Shown one piece after another: positions 1 to 7,000 of a stretch of 35,491 nt of DNA. Source of the DNA: a virus; IMG/VR virus record IMGVR_UViG_3300014491_000437, positions 1-35,491 of that record. One strand, 5' to 3'. A model generated the notes under the pieces. It saw nothing but the letters and a program-made list of their open reading frames with translations. It was not told where the DNA came from and made no database searches. The translations under genes were made by a program, and so were the position numbers. Positions within the stretch are counted from its first letter, which is position 1. Each line of letters begins with the position of its first letter.

Positions 1-366
1 TTATCCGGCCTGATCCGAAAAATCCTTTCGTTTCATACTTGAGGAAACGATATAGAGCGCAGATTTTGGACCATTGACTTCGATTTTTCGAAATATTGGA
101 AATGTGACGCCATAGCTCGTCGAACAAAATTCGGCGATTTCGTTGTCGCCACCCGGCTCTCGCGCCCCGAATTGATTGCAAGGAAAGCCAAGAAGAACAA
201 AGCCCTGCGGACCATGGGTACGATAGAGTTCCTCCAGCCCCTTATATTGCGGCGTGAATCCACATCTGCTCGCCGTATTGACGATAAGTAGCAAATTCAC
301 CGCAATCTCTTGAAGCGGCGTGCTTTCGCCCCGCAAACTCGCTGAAAAATCGCAAACTACGCCCAT
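1..366 (-). pseudogene. Glutathione peroxidase, frameshifted and cut by window edge
   Basis: The N-terminal 90 or so residues match glutathione/thiol peroxidases, cytoplasmic enzymes that reduce peroxides. Seen: the LLIVNTASRCGFTPQY block with the peroxidatic Cys (about residue 35 from the chosen ATG at 364-366) and the GFPCNQFG block with the catalytic Gln. After IEVNGPKSALY the reading frame becomes unrelated sequence and stops at base 1, about 40 residues short, without the conserved Trp block. Reading the minus strand with two bases removed near 50-54 (a CTATAT run) restores YRFLKYETKGFFGSGRI, which is the expected family sequence and stays open to the window edge. So a 2-base duplication or sequencing error broke the gene. 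The longer TTG start at 396 is unlikely because homology begins at the ATG. It is probably host flank or a passenger, not a phage structural gene. Confidence 0.8.
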
Positions 367-466
367 TTCGTGTCCGCTCAGATCACCGCGAAACAAATCG
401 AATTTTTTTGCTTACCGCAACCCAACAGCAAATATTGAATCAGCTCATTCCGCCCGTTTGCGCAAC

Positions 467-502
467 AAAAAAGCCCCTGCCCCGCGCGCGCGGGACAGGG
501 GC
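467..502 (-). terminator. Rho-independent terminator after the small lysis-like genes
   Basis: A GC-rich inverted repeat with 13-14 bp arms (473-486 and 489-502, one G.U pair and a very short loop) is followed on the minus strand by six U (A6 at 467-472). It lies 120 bases downstream of the leftward gene ending at 622 and would end that transcript before the peroxidase fragment. Confidence 0.85.
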
Positions 503-621
503 CGGCAAATGTCGATATTTGGTCGCACATGGATTGCTAGCGCAGACAGATTTTCGCTCGTCCTCGGGCCCCGCTGCGTCTCAATCCGCAAATCTTACGC
601 GACGCGTAGCGTCACATTTAT

Positions 622-906
622 TTAATCCAGCGGGCGGTTACCCGGCCCCGCTCGATCCGCGCGAGCCAGTTCAAGCGCATTCGTTAGGGCATCGACTTTC
701 GTCTCCAGTTTGCGGATCTCCGTCTGGAGATCATTGATGTGCTTCTCGTAGCCCTCTATCAGCATCCGGATTCGTGCGTCGATAAGTGCCGCCATCGGTG
801 GCTGACGGTTGATCAGCGCCACTATGACGGTACCCAGAATCCCAAGGACGGCGCCGGCGCTCCCGCTTAGGAGATTGTTCCACATGTCGCCATCATTCGC
901 CGCCAT
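622..906 (-). CDS. Small membrane protein with C-terminal coiled coil (spanin/holin-like)
   Basis: A 94-residue protein of unknown family. One hydrophobic segment (about residues 15-31, SAGAVLGILGTVIVALI) is followed by a charged helix rich in heptads (IDARIRMLIEGYEKHINDLQ, then ETKVDALTNALEL), predicted to be a coiled coil. This layout is that of an inner-membrane anchored protein with a soluble helical arm, as in Rz-type i-spanins or small phage membrane proteins. The ATG at 904-906 is preferred to the upstream alternative because GGGAGGG lies just before it. It overlaps the end of the preceding gene by 14 bases, so the two are probably co-translated, and a terminator follows. A lysis role is inference from layout and context. 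Confidence 0.7.
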   Translation of the reverse strand: MAANDGDMWNNLLSGSAGAVLGILGTVIVALINRQPPMAALIDARIRMLIEGYEKHINDLQTEIRKLETKVDALTNALELARADRAGPGNRPLD

Positions 907-1120
907 TCTGGCCCTCCCTTGTAGCAGGACGCGCGCAAATGATCTTCGTAAAAAGCCCTGCGCTGCCACGCGGATCGCTCGCGGCCGCGAACAGTCCCGC
1001 CATGGCGCATTGCATCGGATTGTCCGCGAGCACCTCGCGGACGTCTACTGCGGTTTGCCTTGTGCAGGCTTCCTGCGGCGTCGCCGCAAGGCAGGTCAGA
1101 ATCAAAACGGCAGTTTGCAT
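893..1120 (-). CDS. Small secreted/periplasmic protein, unknown
   Basis: A 75-residue protein starting MQTAVLILTCLAATP, which looks like a short signal peptide or N-terminal membrane segment, followed by a Cys-containing domain with EACTRQTAVDVREVLADNPM and KIICARP. The ATG at 1118-1120 has GGAGGG five bases upstream, so it is chosen over the ATG four codons earlier. It overlaps the next gene (spanin/holin-like) by 14 bases. Similar short exported proteins with two or three Cys occur near lysis genes of rhizobial prophages, but I do not recognise a named family. An o-spanin-like role is possible, although I see no clear lipobox. Confidence 0.6.
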   Translation of the reverse strand: MQTAVLILTCLAATPQEACTRQTAVDVREVLADNPMQCAMAGLFAAASDPRGSAGLFTKIICARPATREGQNGGE

Positions 1121-1437
1121 AGCGCCCTCCATGCCGACACGGTCAAAGAAGCCATCGGATCAGCCTTTCACTGGATCAGTGGTCGGAAACGCCCGCGCGT
1201 TGGCTCGCTAGCACGTCTCCTTAAGTGAGGTCGCAAGGTCCACCGACGGAGAGACGTTTCAGCCCGAAAGGATCCACGGCGGCGATAGACAGATGTTTGC
1301 GCGGACCTGGTTGAGAACTGGCCTCGCCAAATCGGACATCAGCTTAGGTGGATTCTCTGCCTGACGGCGGCGCAGATTTTCGCCGCCGTCAGGAGCATCC
1401 GCGTCGGCGGATCGATACCGGACTGTGTATCTAATTT
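1121..1437. other. Gene-free stretch upstream of the small gene pair
   Basis: No convincing gene on either strand. The stretch contains short inverted repeats (for example CACTG-GAT-CAGTG near 1172-1184), a strong hairpin at 1361-1392, and from about 1380 onward sequence that leads into the IS30 transposase remnant. It looks like decayed transposon flank, with the promoter of the leftward small genes possibly inside it. Confidence 0.5.
1361..1392. repeat. Perfect 12-bp inverted repeat (hairpin)
   Basis: CTGACGGCGGCG (1361-1372) and its exact reverse complement (1381-1392) flank an 8-base loop, CAGATTTT. No U-tract follows on either strand, so a classical terminator is unlikely. It sits beside the IS30 remnant and may be a transposon-end or repetitive palindromic element. 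Confidence 0.7.
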
Positions 1438-1638
1438 TGTGACCCGCACAGCCCGTGGCAAAGAGGCGCGAACGAAAACACCAACGGGCTGCTCCGCCAG
1501 TATTTTCCGAAGCGAATCGATCTTTGCGAGCACAGCGCCGAAGCCTTGGCGGCTGTCGCTCAGGCCTTGAACGCGCGACCGCGAAAAGCGCTGGATTGGC
1601 GAACGCCTGCTGAAGCGTTGAACGCCCTCGTCGAATGA
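1438..1638 (+). pseudogene. IS30-family transposase, C-terminal remnant
   Basis: The plus frame from 1438 reads CDPHSPWQRGANENTNGLLR followed by QYFPK and later RPRKALDWRTPAEAL, ending at TGA 1636-1638. This is the conserved C-terminal end of the IS30 DDE transposase, including the catalytic Glu in the NENTNG block. Just upstream the frame hits a stop (1432-1434), and the N-terminal two thirds are missing. It is a dead fragment. Confidence 0.9.
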
Positions 1639-1678
1639 ACTATTTTCACTGCCGTTGCGACGATCAATTGAATCCGCC

Positions 1679-1936
1679 CTGTTCACAGGCATCGACTTTA
1701 CGAGCGCGCTGCTCGATGCGAAAGTTTCGATCAGCATGGACGGCAAGGCCACCTGCCGCGACAACGCGTTCGTCGAGCGGCTGTGGCGCGGCGTCAATAT
1801 GAGGAGGTCTATCCGCGCGCCTGTGACAGCGTGTCCGAGGCGCGCGCCGATCGCTAGATATCTGGCCTTTTACAATGAGCGGCGTCCGCATTCGACCCTC
1901 GACGCCCGCTCGCCGGACGAGGCTTGTTTTGGTTGA
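1679..1936 (+). pseudogene. IS3-family transposase (OrfB), C-terminal remnant
   Basis: The plus frame reads TGIDFTSALLDAKVSISMDG, then DNAFVERLWRG and RYLAFYNERRPHSTLD, ending at TGA 1934-1936. This is the end of the IS3 OrfB integrase domain, with the DDE Glu in FVERLW. The middle stretch RSIRAPVTACPRRAPI is out of frame: the neighbouring frame gives YEEVYPRACDSVSEARAD, the normal IS3 sequence. A one-base loss near 1798 and a two-base loss near 1852 compensate each other. Nothing upstream of about 1679 fits the family. It is inactive. Confidence 0.9.
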
Positions 1937-1987
1937 GGCGGTGATGGCGGCATGATCGCCGCTGCGATTTTGTCGCGCCTCTGATCG

Positions 1988-2161
1988 GGCTACGCTTCGA
2001 GCCGGCGTATTCGCAAACGAATCGAAGAAGCCTTCGGCTGGATGAAGACCATCGCCGGCCAACGCAAGACCAGGTTCCGCGGCGCAGAGCGCGTTGCATG
2101 GTCCTTCGCCATTGCCGCGGCCACCTATAATCTGGTTCGATTGCGGAAATTGTTGGAGCCA
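1988..2161 (+). pseudogene. IS5-family transposase, C-terminal remnant
   Basis: The plus frame reads GYASSRRIRKRIEEAFGWMK, then TIAGQRKTRFRGAERVAWSF and AATYNLVRLRKLLE. This is the conserved end of IS5/IS1182-like DDE transposases, with the catalytic Glu in KRIEEAFGW. No start codon or N-terminal part precedes it, and the open frame downstream of about 2161 has no family resemblance. It is the third unrelated transposase fragment within 750 bases. Confidence 0.88.
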
Positions 2162-2343
2162 GACGCGGGACGACCGGCAAGCCGACGCCAGGGACCCTCA
2201 AACGGAGCGCCGGACCACGGCCCTTGCCTTCCGCCACCGGTCACAGGCCGAAATCGGCGGCAATTAGCCCCAGACGCTCAACGCCAAACATTTTTCAGCA
2301 GCCGGCTAGGCTGCCTCGGAATGAAGGGAGAGAACCAGAGGAC

Positions 2344-2727
2344 TCATTTGCCCCTGACAAAATTCGAGGTCAGCGCCATGATCGGCGAAGTCAAAAAGAA
2401 TGATCCGAGGATCACCCACGCATAACCGTCCCACGGCGCCGGGAGCTTCGCGATCTGCCAGCCGAAATGGAACATGCTGTCCAAGATGATCGAGCCGAAA
2501 TAGATCACAACGAGTTCGCCCGCCGTGCAGGTCACGATCATCGGGCCGATCGCCGTCAGCCATTGCGCGCGCGCCTGGTTGGTCGCGGTGATGGCGGCCA
2601 GCTCGGCTTGCGTCGTCGCGAGCTGGGTGTTTTGCTGACTTGTCAGATAGGCCGAGATCGCGGACGGCGCGCCGGCCAGCGTCCTGAAGAGCCACGGTGC
2701 GACCGTGGTGAGCAGGAACGTGATCAT
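2344..2727 (-). CDS. Holin-like membrane protein (GTA-type 3-TM)
   Basis: A 127-residue protein with three likely membrane segments: residues 3-20 (N-terminal FLLTTVAPWLF), about 57-82 (TAIGPMIVTCTAGELVVIYF) and about 102-120 (YAWVILGSFFLTSPIMALT). A helical Gln/Thr/Ala-rich linker joins the first two. Size, topology and the position at the end of the lysis cassette fit phage holins, in particular the three-TM holin of alphaproteobacterial gene transfer agents. Holins form inner-membrane lesions that release the endolysin. Its ATG (2725-2727) overlaps the stop of the upstream 38-codon gene by one base. It is the last phage gene before the transposon graveyard. Confidence 0.7.
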   Translation of the reverse strand: MITFLLTTVAPWLFRTLAGAPSAISAYLTSQQNTQLATTQAELAAITATNQARAQWLTAIGPMIVTCTAGELVVIYFGSIILDSMFHFGWQIAKLPAPWDGYAWVILGSFFLTSPIMALTSNFVRGK

Positions 2728-2843
2728 TAAAATCTCTCCCGCTCAGGAAGGCCGAGAACATCCGTCCATGCAAAATGGATGTCGACGAGACTGAGGCCGA
2801 CCACCATTCCCGCGCCGATCACCGCTTCCCGAAACAGCTTCAT
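2727..2843 (-). CDS. 38-residue membrane peptide in the lysis cassette
   Basis: This short open frame reads MKLFREAVIGAGMVVGLSLV and ends in PERERF. It has one hydrophobic segment (about residues 7-22) between charged ends. Support for a real gene: GGGGAG lies seven bases before the ATG (2841-2843). It begins three bases after the stop of the upstream membrane protein. Its TAA overlaps the ATG of the holin gene by one base (TAATG). The unbroken chain of coupled genes in the same direction argues for translation. It could be a pinholin, an antiholin or a holin regulator, and function is inferred only from size and place. Confidence 0.65.
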   Translation of the reverse strand: MKLFREAVIGAGMVVGLSLVDIHFAWTDVLGLPERERF

Positions 2844-2846
2844 GAC

Positions 2847-3248
2847 TCAGCTCCCCGGCGTTTGCGTCGGCCTCGAGGGCGCGGACGGCGCGACGGGCGT
2901 CATCGAAGCCACCTCCTGCAGGCCGGTGAAATGCGTCCACAGGCCAACGGCCCAGAAGAGGAACCCGAGGATCACCGCCTTGTCGTGCGAAATGAAGGCG
3001 TCCCAGTTGAACGATTTGAGCGCGTTGTTTTCCGTCGAGACGAACAGGAAGATCGTCCCGAGAGTGCTGCAGATCGGCGTCTTGAGCCCGAGCAGCCATA
3101 GCCAGATTTTTTGCAAGCCGGTCAGGCCCGGCGCGGCGGCCTGCGCCGGGATGCCGACCGCGGCGCGCATGGTCTGCAGCTTGGTCCAGAGGACTGCGAA
3201 GAACGCGGCAAGAGCGACGATTCCAAGGATGGCGAGGAGAATTTTCAT
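2847..3248 (-). CDS. Membrane protein in lysis cassette, unknown
   Basis: A 133-residue protein with an N-terminal membrane helix (MKILLAILGIVALAAFFAVL), a second hydrophobic region (about residues 44-72, with IWLWLLGL and STLGTIFLFVS) and a third (about 90-108, AVILGFLFWAVGLWTHF), ending in a Pro/Ser/Thr-rich tail. Its ATG overlaps the endolysin TGA by one base (TGATG), so translation is coupled. A second holin or an antiholin is plausible. The family is not recognised. Longer frames upstream only read through the endolysin gene in another frame. Confidence 0.7.
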   Translation of the reverse strand: MKILLAILGIVALAAFFAVLWTKLQTMRAAVGIPAQAAAPGLTGLQKIWLWLLGLKTPICSTLGTIFLFVSTENNALKSFNWDAFISHDKAVILGFLFWAVGLWTHFTGLQEVASMTPVAPSAPSRPTQTPGS

Positions 3249-4156
3249 CAGTGCACCTGCGGGGACGTCCCCGTTTGAGGAAAGGTCACGGCGCGCGCTT
3301 CCGGCGCCGCGGATGCTATGGCGGCCTTCGCCGCGTCGATCTTTTGCTGTTCCGCCGCTACCGCCGCCGTAGCGGTCGTTTTGGCCGCCACCGACGCCGC
3401 CTGAGCCGCCAGCGCCGCCTTTTCGCGCGCTTGCAGATCGGCAACCGCCTGGTCGAGCGTCGCGGCGCGCTGGCCCTGCCGCCACGCAGCGAACGCGTGG
3501 ATGCCAACGACGGCCAGCGCTATGCCGACCATGGCGAGCAGAATCCAGCCGCCATGCGCGATCACGGGCGAAAGCCCCGAGGCCGCCGAGGCGACGATGC
3601 CCGAACCGGCGCCCGCGCCAATCGCCTTTGTTTTGGCGACATCCGCCTTCGCGCGAGCGGCGCTGGCGGCGGCCGAGATCGGCGCACCCGCCATCTTCAG
3701 GCTGGCGGCCTCGATACGCGCGACGCGCGCCCCCCAGCCCTTGCCGAACGCGCCCCAGTTCGCGAGGCCGTGCAGAAAGGACAGCCGGTCATTGGCGATC
3801 TGGTCGATGACCGCCGCCGAGGCCGGATCGCCCTGCATCACCTTGGCGAGTTCGAAACGCGCCTTCTTCGGCCCCGAATTGACCGCGTAGTCCAAACCCG
3901 AGAGGTCGACGCCGGCCGGAAGCCCCGAGGCGCCGATCGCGTTCCAGTAGCCGCCGAGATAGATGTCGTCGCGCTCGGCGGCCGTAATCAGGCGAACGTC
4001 CTGTCGCGGCAAGCCCTTGCCGTCGCGATAGGCGTCATAAGTCGCGTGCGTGACGCCCCATTTCGTCGCGCCGCCGGAATCGCCAGCGACATCGGAATAG
4101 CCTCCCTCCTCGCGGAGGGTGAACGGTAGACAGTTCGGGAAATTTCCAGCGGCCAT
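3248..4156 (-). CDS. Endolysin (GH108-type muramidase) with C-terminal membrane anchor
   Basis: A 302-residue protein. Residues 1-150 match the GH108 lysozyme family (N-acetylmuramidase, peptidoglycan cleavage): LREEGGYSDVAGDSGGATKW contains the catalytic Glu (E17), and GLDYAVNSG and the Gly/Trp-rich end of the domain follow. Unlike ordinary members of about 180 residues, it continues through an Ala-rich linker (160-200) into a membrane helix (203-225, WILLAMVGIALAVVGIHAF) and an Ala/Lys/Gln-rich coiled coil (228-283). The ATG at 4154-4156 has AGGA upstream, and homology begins there. The following membrane protein is translationally coupled. The TM plus coiled coil resembles an i-spanin arm fused to a muramidase, or a topology that keeps the enzyme tethered until lysis. 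That second reading is inference. Confidence 0.88.
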   Translation of the reverse strand: MAAGNFPNCLPFTLREEGGYSDVAGDSGGATKWGVTHATYDAYRDGKGLPRQDVRLITAAERDDIYLGGYWNAIGASGLPAGVDLSGLDYAVNSGPKKARFELAKVMQGDPASAAVIDQIANDRLSFLHGLANWGAFGKGWGARVARIEAASLKMAGAPISAAASAARAKADVAKTKAIGAGAGSGIVASAASGLSPVIAHGGWILLAMVGIALAVVGIHAFAAWRQGQRAATLDQAVADLQAREKAALAAQAASVAAKTTATAAVAAEQQKIDAAKAAIASAAPEARAVTFPQTGTSPQVH

Positions 4157-4353
4157 GGTTTTTCCTATTCTGAGAATGTCGAACCGTGCCGAGTGCAGTT
4201 GTCGCAAACAGGTGGATTGCCAGAGATATAGACAAGCGGGCCAACATATGGCCGCGTCGCGCCCTACCAATCGACATGAACAAAAATCAGATCGACATTC
4301 GCCTGAGACGCCGCCTTGATGTCGAAAGACACGGCGTTGCCCGAAGGCGTTGC

Positions 4354-5025
4354 CTAGCACGCCTGACACTGCATCATTGATATGATGACGCGGAGCTGAT
4401 TAGATAACCCGTCGCGTCCGTTCGCGGTCGGTTCGAAATACATGAATCCCGGCAACGTATTGTTCGGGTGCGTCGGCTGGCAGCAGGCTGTGAACCCCAT
4501 TCCCTCAATCTTGACGATCGGGGAAGTTCCGTTCCCCCAACCATCGACGCGCATCAGTTGCCCTATCAACTCGCTGCGCCCGCGCTCGAATGTCATCGGG
4601 ACATTGAGGTATCCGCCGAAGCGAAGAAAGATCGAACTGTACGAATCAACCGTTCCCGGGACCGACGTATCAAGATCGGTTCCCGAAACGCCGCCACCAC
4701 CCGCCGGGGCGGTGTCGAAATAGACGCCGCCGACGCGCAGGGTGCCGGAAAGATGGTCGAATTTCTGGTTAGATCCACCCGTAGTATTCAGGTAAATGAC
4801 AGACAGTACATTGTTGAAGTAGATGTCATCGAATGCGCTAAACTCACCATCATGGAAACCGTTGGCGACAATCCTCCAAATTGCATTGTTGACATTGTCT
4901 ATGCGAATGTCACGAGATATGCCGTTCCGCTGGCCGCCAGTTAGTTGCAATCTTACAAGCGTATTATTCAGGCCGCTAAGGAACAGAGACCCGATATGCA
5001 CCGGATGCGCTTGGTCGGTCTGCAT
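4354..5025 (-). CDS. Tail spike, C-terminal part (beta-helix-like), split gene
   Basis: A 223-residue product beginning MQTDQAHPVHIGSLFLSGLN, with alternating hydrophobic short strands (DIRIDNV, FDDIYFNNVLSVIYLN, SSIFLRFGGYLN) typical of the parallel beta-helix of phage tail spikes and pectate-lyase-like folds. It ends in a Cys-containing tail. It has no N-terminal particle-binding domain of its own: that lies in the upstream frame 5025-5441, whose TAA overlaps this ATG by one base. A single inserted base would join them into a continuous protein (ending NDNAAMNA and resuming VMQTDQ). Therefore it is either the second half of a broken spike or made by coupled re-initiation. Confidence 0.6.
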   Translation of the reverse strand: MQTDQAHPVHIGSLFLSGLNNTLVRLQLTGGQRNGISRDIRIDNVNNAIWRIVANGFHDGEFSAFDDIYFNNVLSVIYLNTTGGSNQKFDHLSGTLRVGGVYFDTAPAGGGGVSGTDLDTSVPGTVDSYSSIFLRFGGYLNVPMTFERGRSELIGQLMRVDGWGNGTSPIVKIEGMGFTACCQPTHPNNTLPGFMYFEPTANGRDGLSNQLRVIISMMQCQAC

Positions 5026-5441
5026 TACATCGCATTCATCGCGGCGTTGTCGTTGATGAATGTTGTGCCGCGGCCCTCACCGATAATAAACGGCGTCGAG
5101 TTCGGATAGCTCCCCGGCGCCAGAGAGATGTCGCTGATCCCGATCGGCGTCGAAATGCCGTAGAGAGCGTTCATCAGCTGCACGCCGGATTTACAGACGC
5201 CGGCAAGCCGCGAATGGCTGCGCGCTGACACGATCGCGGCATTGATCCCGACCGCATCATCCTCGCCGCCTGCGCCTTGCCCCGGCATGGGGCATATGAC
5301 TCGGTTGCTTGCGCCAGCCGGACCGCGCGCGCCTGTCGCCCCGGCGGGGATGCCCGCTATCGCGCTAGCAATAGCGACGTCCCGTTCCGTCGCGACCCTG
5401 CCGCGCAGACCTATGATGTCGTCCAGTGTCGCGGTGCTCAT
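5025..5441 (-). CDS. Tail spike, N-terminal part with collagen-like hinge
   Basis: A 138-residue product starting MSTATLDDIIGLRGRVATER. It contains a helical N-terminus, then a short collagen-like stretch (GATGARGPAGA), then DDAVGINAAIVSA, a common entry to tail-spike beta-helices (GDGVxDDTAAIQAAI type). The last residues, FIIGEGRGTTFINDNAAMNA, are the first beta-helix turn, and the frame stops there with TAA at 5025-5027. The beta-helix continues in the next frame. Together the two halves are about 361 residues. A spike of this type binds and often cleaves surface polysaccharide, but no active site can be assigned. Confidence 0.6.
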   Translation of the reverse strand: MSTATLDDIIGLRGRVATERDVAIASAIAGIPAGATGARGPAGASNRVICPMPGQGAGGEDDAVGINAAIVSARSHSRLAGVCKSGVQLMNALYGISTPIGISDISLAPGSYPNSTPFIIGEGRGTTFINDNAAMNAM

Positions 5442-5448
5442 CGTATCG

Positions 5449-6996
5449 TCACGCCTTTTTCGCGATTGCGTCGATGACCGAATCGGCGCAGCGCAGGCCC
5501 TCCATGATGTAGCCGTAGCCGCCGATATGCGGCTCCGAAGTTGTGTACGCGCCCAACGTCAATGTCAGACCTGTTCCCGCGCTCGGCGAAACGGCTGTCA
5601 CGGTGACCGGGTTTGCGACCTGCGATTGCGTGTAAGTCCCCTTGGTGACGAGCGATACGGCGGTGACGACGCCGCCGGATACGGCGGTGACCTTCACCTG
5701 AATCGGCTGATCAAGCGGGGACACAGCGGCCCCAACCGCCTGATCATTCACAGCCCATCCCGCGCCGCCGGACGCGACGGCGGGCGCGGTGGTTGGCGTC
5801 GCTGCCGCGACATAGAATTGCGCGTTTCCGTCATTGGTATTGTTGCCGACGAACCCCGTGCCGCTCACCCACGGCTGCTGGCTGGTCATGACCGGAATGA
5901 AGAACGCATTTGGATCGTTCTTCGCCGCGACATAGGCCGCGAGCAGCTGCTCATAGGCGCTGACGTTTGCCGCCACCGTCCCGTAGGTGCCGCCCATGAC
6001 GCCAAGGATGAACAGCGGCGTCGTCGGCCACGCCGCCCGATAGGCATTGTAGCAAAGATCGAAATTCGGCTGGATCGCGGCGAGATTCGCCGCGCCGGAG
6101 ATGGCGTTGTTCACATCGTTGATGTTCATCGCGAACATGCAGGCGTCATGCGCATAATTGATCGCGTCGCCCATGCGCATCGGCAGATTGTTGAGGCCCG
6201 TCCCGGCCGGATTCATCGAATTATAGCCCGTGCCGCCGATGGTCGATTGCCAGCCGTCGGGAACGCCGAGCGCGTCCGTCATCGCCTGCGACCAGGCATC
6301 CCCCGATGTCGGAGACGCCGATCCGCCGACGGTGCTGTCGCCCAGCACGATCATCCGGAAGCGATCGGAAATCGGCGCGGGCAAGATTTCGTCCTGCGGC
6401 AACAGGAAGATATTTGGCGGCGTGTAGAATGAGTATGGTATCTCGATCGTGATATTGCGCTTGAGCCGGCCGCCCGCCGACGTGAAGTCAAGCAAAACAT
6501 ATCCAGTCGTGCTCGGTTGCGTCGTAACGGTTAGACTGAGATAGCGATTATTTACGAGGATGCGATATTGCGTGAATGTGTTGACCTGAACGATGACCTT
6601 GCTGGCGATGACGGCAAAGGACAGGCGTTGCAGGTTCGGACCGCGACGCGACGCATTGCCCGTGTACATGAGGTTCGGCAAGGCGACATTCGTAAAACTC
6701 GCATAGAAATATCTCCCGGCGTTTGTCTCCGGACTGCCGCCGGTCGGGTAGAACCGCGCATCGGTCGGCGTAAACGGGATTTGCTGGGAATATCCAGCCG
6801 CGATCACGGCCGCCGCGTTGGCGTAGACCGGGCTCGTGACAACAGGCACGCTCGTACCGGCCGCGAGTTGCGGCAGGCCCGTCGAGGGGTCGATGACATG
6901 CGGATGGCCATTGGCCTGCGCCTTGGCGTAGAGGCGGCGCAGCTTGGCGTAAGTCGTCTCACCCGCCACGGAGGCGTTAGAATTGATTGCCGGCAT
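5449..6996 (-). CDS. SGNH/GDSL hydrolase tail-associated esterase
   Basis: A 515-residue protein. Residues 1-85 are a helical N-terminus (probably fibre attachment), and 90-200 are beta-rich. The SGNH hydrolase follows: block I MIVLGDSTVGG (Ser about 221), block II GGTGYNS (about 254-260), block III AMNINDVNNA (Asn about 293), and block V SEPHIGGYGYIMEGLRCADS (His about 490). A beta-rich insert (about 396-487) separates the catalytic His from the rest of the fold. It resembles the repeats of the next fibre protein. The canonical Asp of the DxxH block is Ser or Glu here. Known members deacetylate or de-esterify surface polysaccharide. In a tail-fibre operon this suggests modification of the host receptor glycan. 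Confidence 0.85.
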   Translation of the reverse strand: MPAINSNASVAGETTYAKLRRLYAKAQANGHPHVIDPSTGLPQLAAGTSVPVVTSPVYANAAAVIAAGYSQQIPFTPTDARFYPTGGSPETNAGRYFYASFTNVALPNLMYTGNASRRGPNLQRLSFAVIASKVIVQVNTFTQYRILVNNRYLSLTVTTQPSTTGYVLLDFTSAGGRLKRNITIEIPYSFYTPPNIFLLPQDEILPAPISDRFRMIVLGDSTVGGSASPTSGDAWSQAMTDALGVPDGWQSTIGGTGYNSMNPAGTGLNNLPMRMGDAINYAHDACMFAMNINDVNNAISGAANLAAIQPNFDLCYNAYRAAWPTTPLFILGVMGGTYGTVAANVSAYEQLLAAYVAAKNDPNAFFIPVMTSQQPWVSGTGFVGNNTNDGNAQFYVAAATPTTAPAVASGGAGWAVNDQAVGAAVSPLDQPIQVKVTAVSGGVVTAVSLVTKGTYTQSQVANPVTVTAVSPSAGTGLTLTLGAYTTSEPHIGGYGYIMEGLRCADSVIDAIAKKA

Positions 6997-7000
6997 GTTC

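Noticed and set aside
1140-1330. Possible tRNA or attachment site in the left gene-free stretch
   Set aside because: No cloverleaf, T-loop or CCA pattern could be found, and no matching direct repeat at the right end.
2280-2310. Hairpin GCAGCC-N5-GGCTGC downstream of the holin as a terminator
   Set aside because: Only six base pairs and no U-tract in the leftward direction.
2306-2773. Longer 155-codon minus frame overlapping the holin
   Set aside because: Different frame, His/Asp/Arg-rich without membrane segments; the holin frame has the topology and coupled start.
5242-6432. 396-codon plus-strand open frame
   Set aside because: Antisense to the spike and SGNH genes; Arg/His-rich low-sense composition and no recognisable domain.
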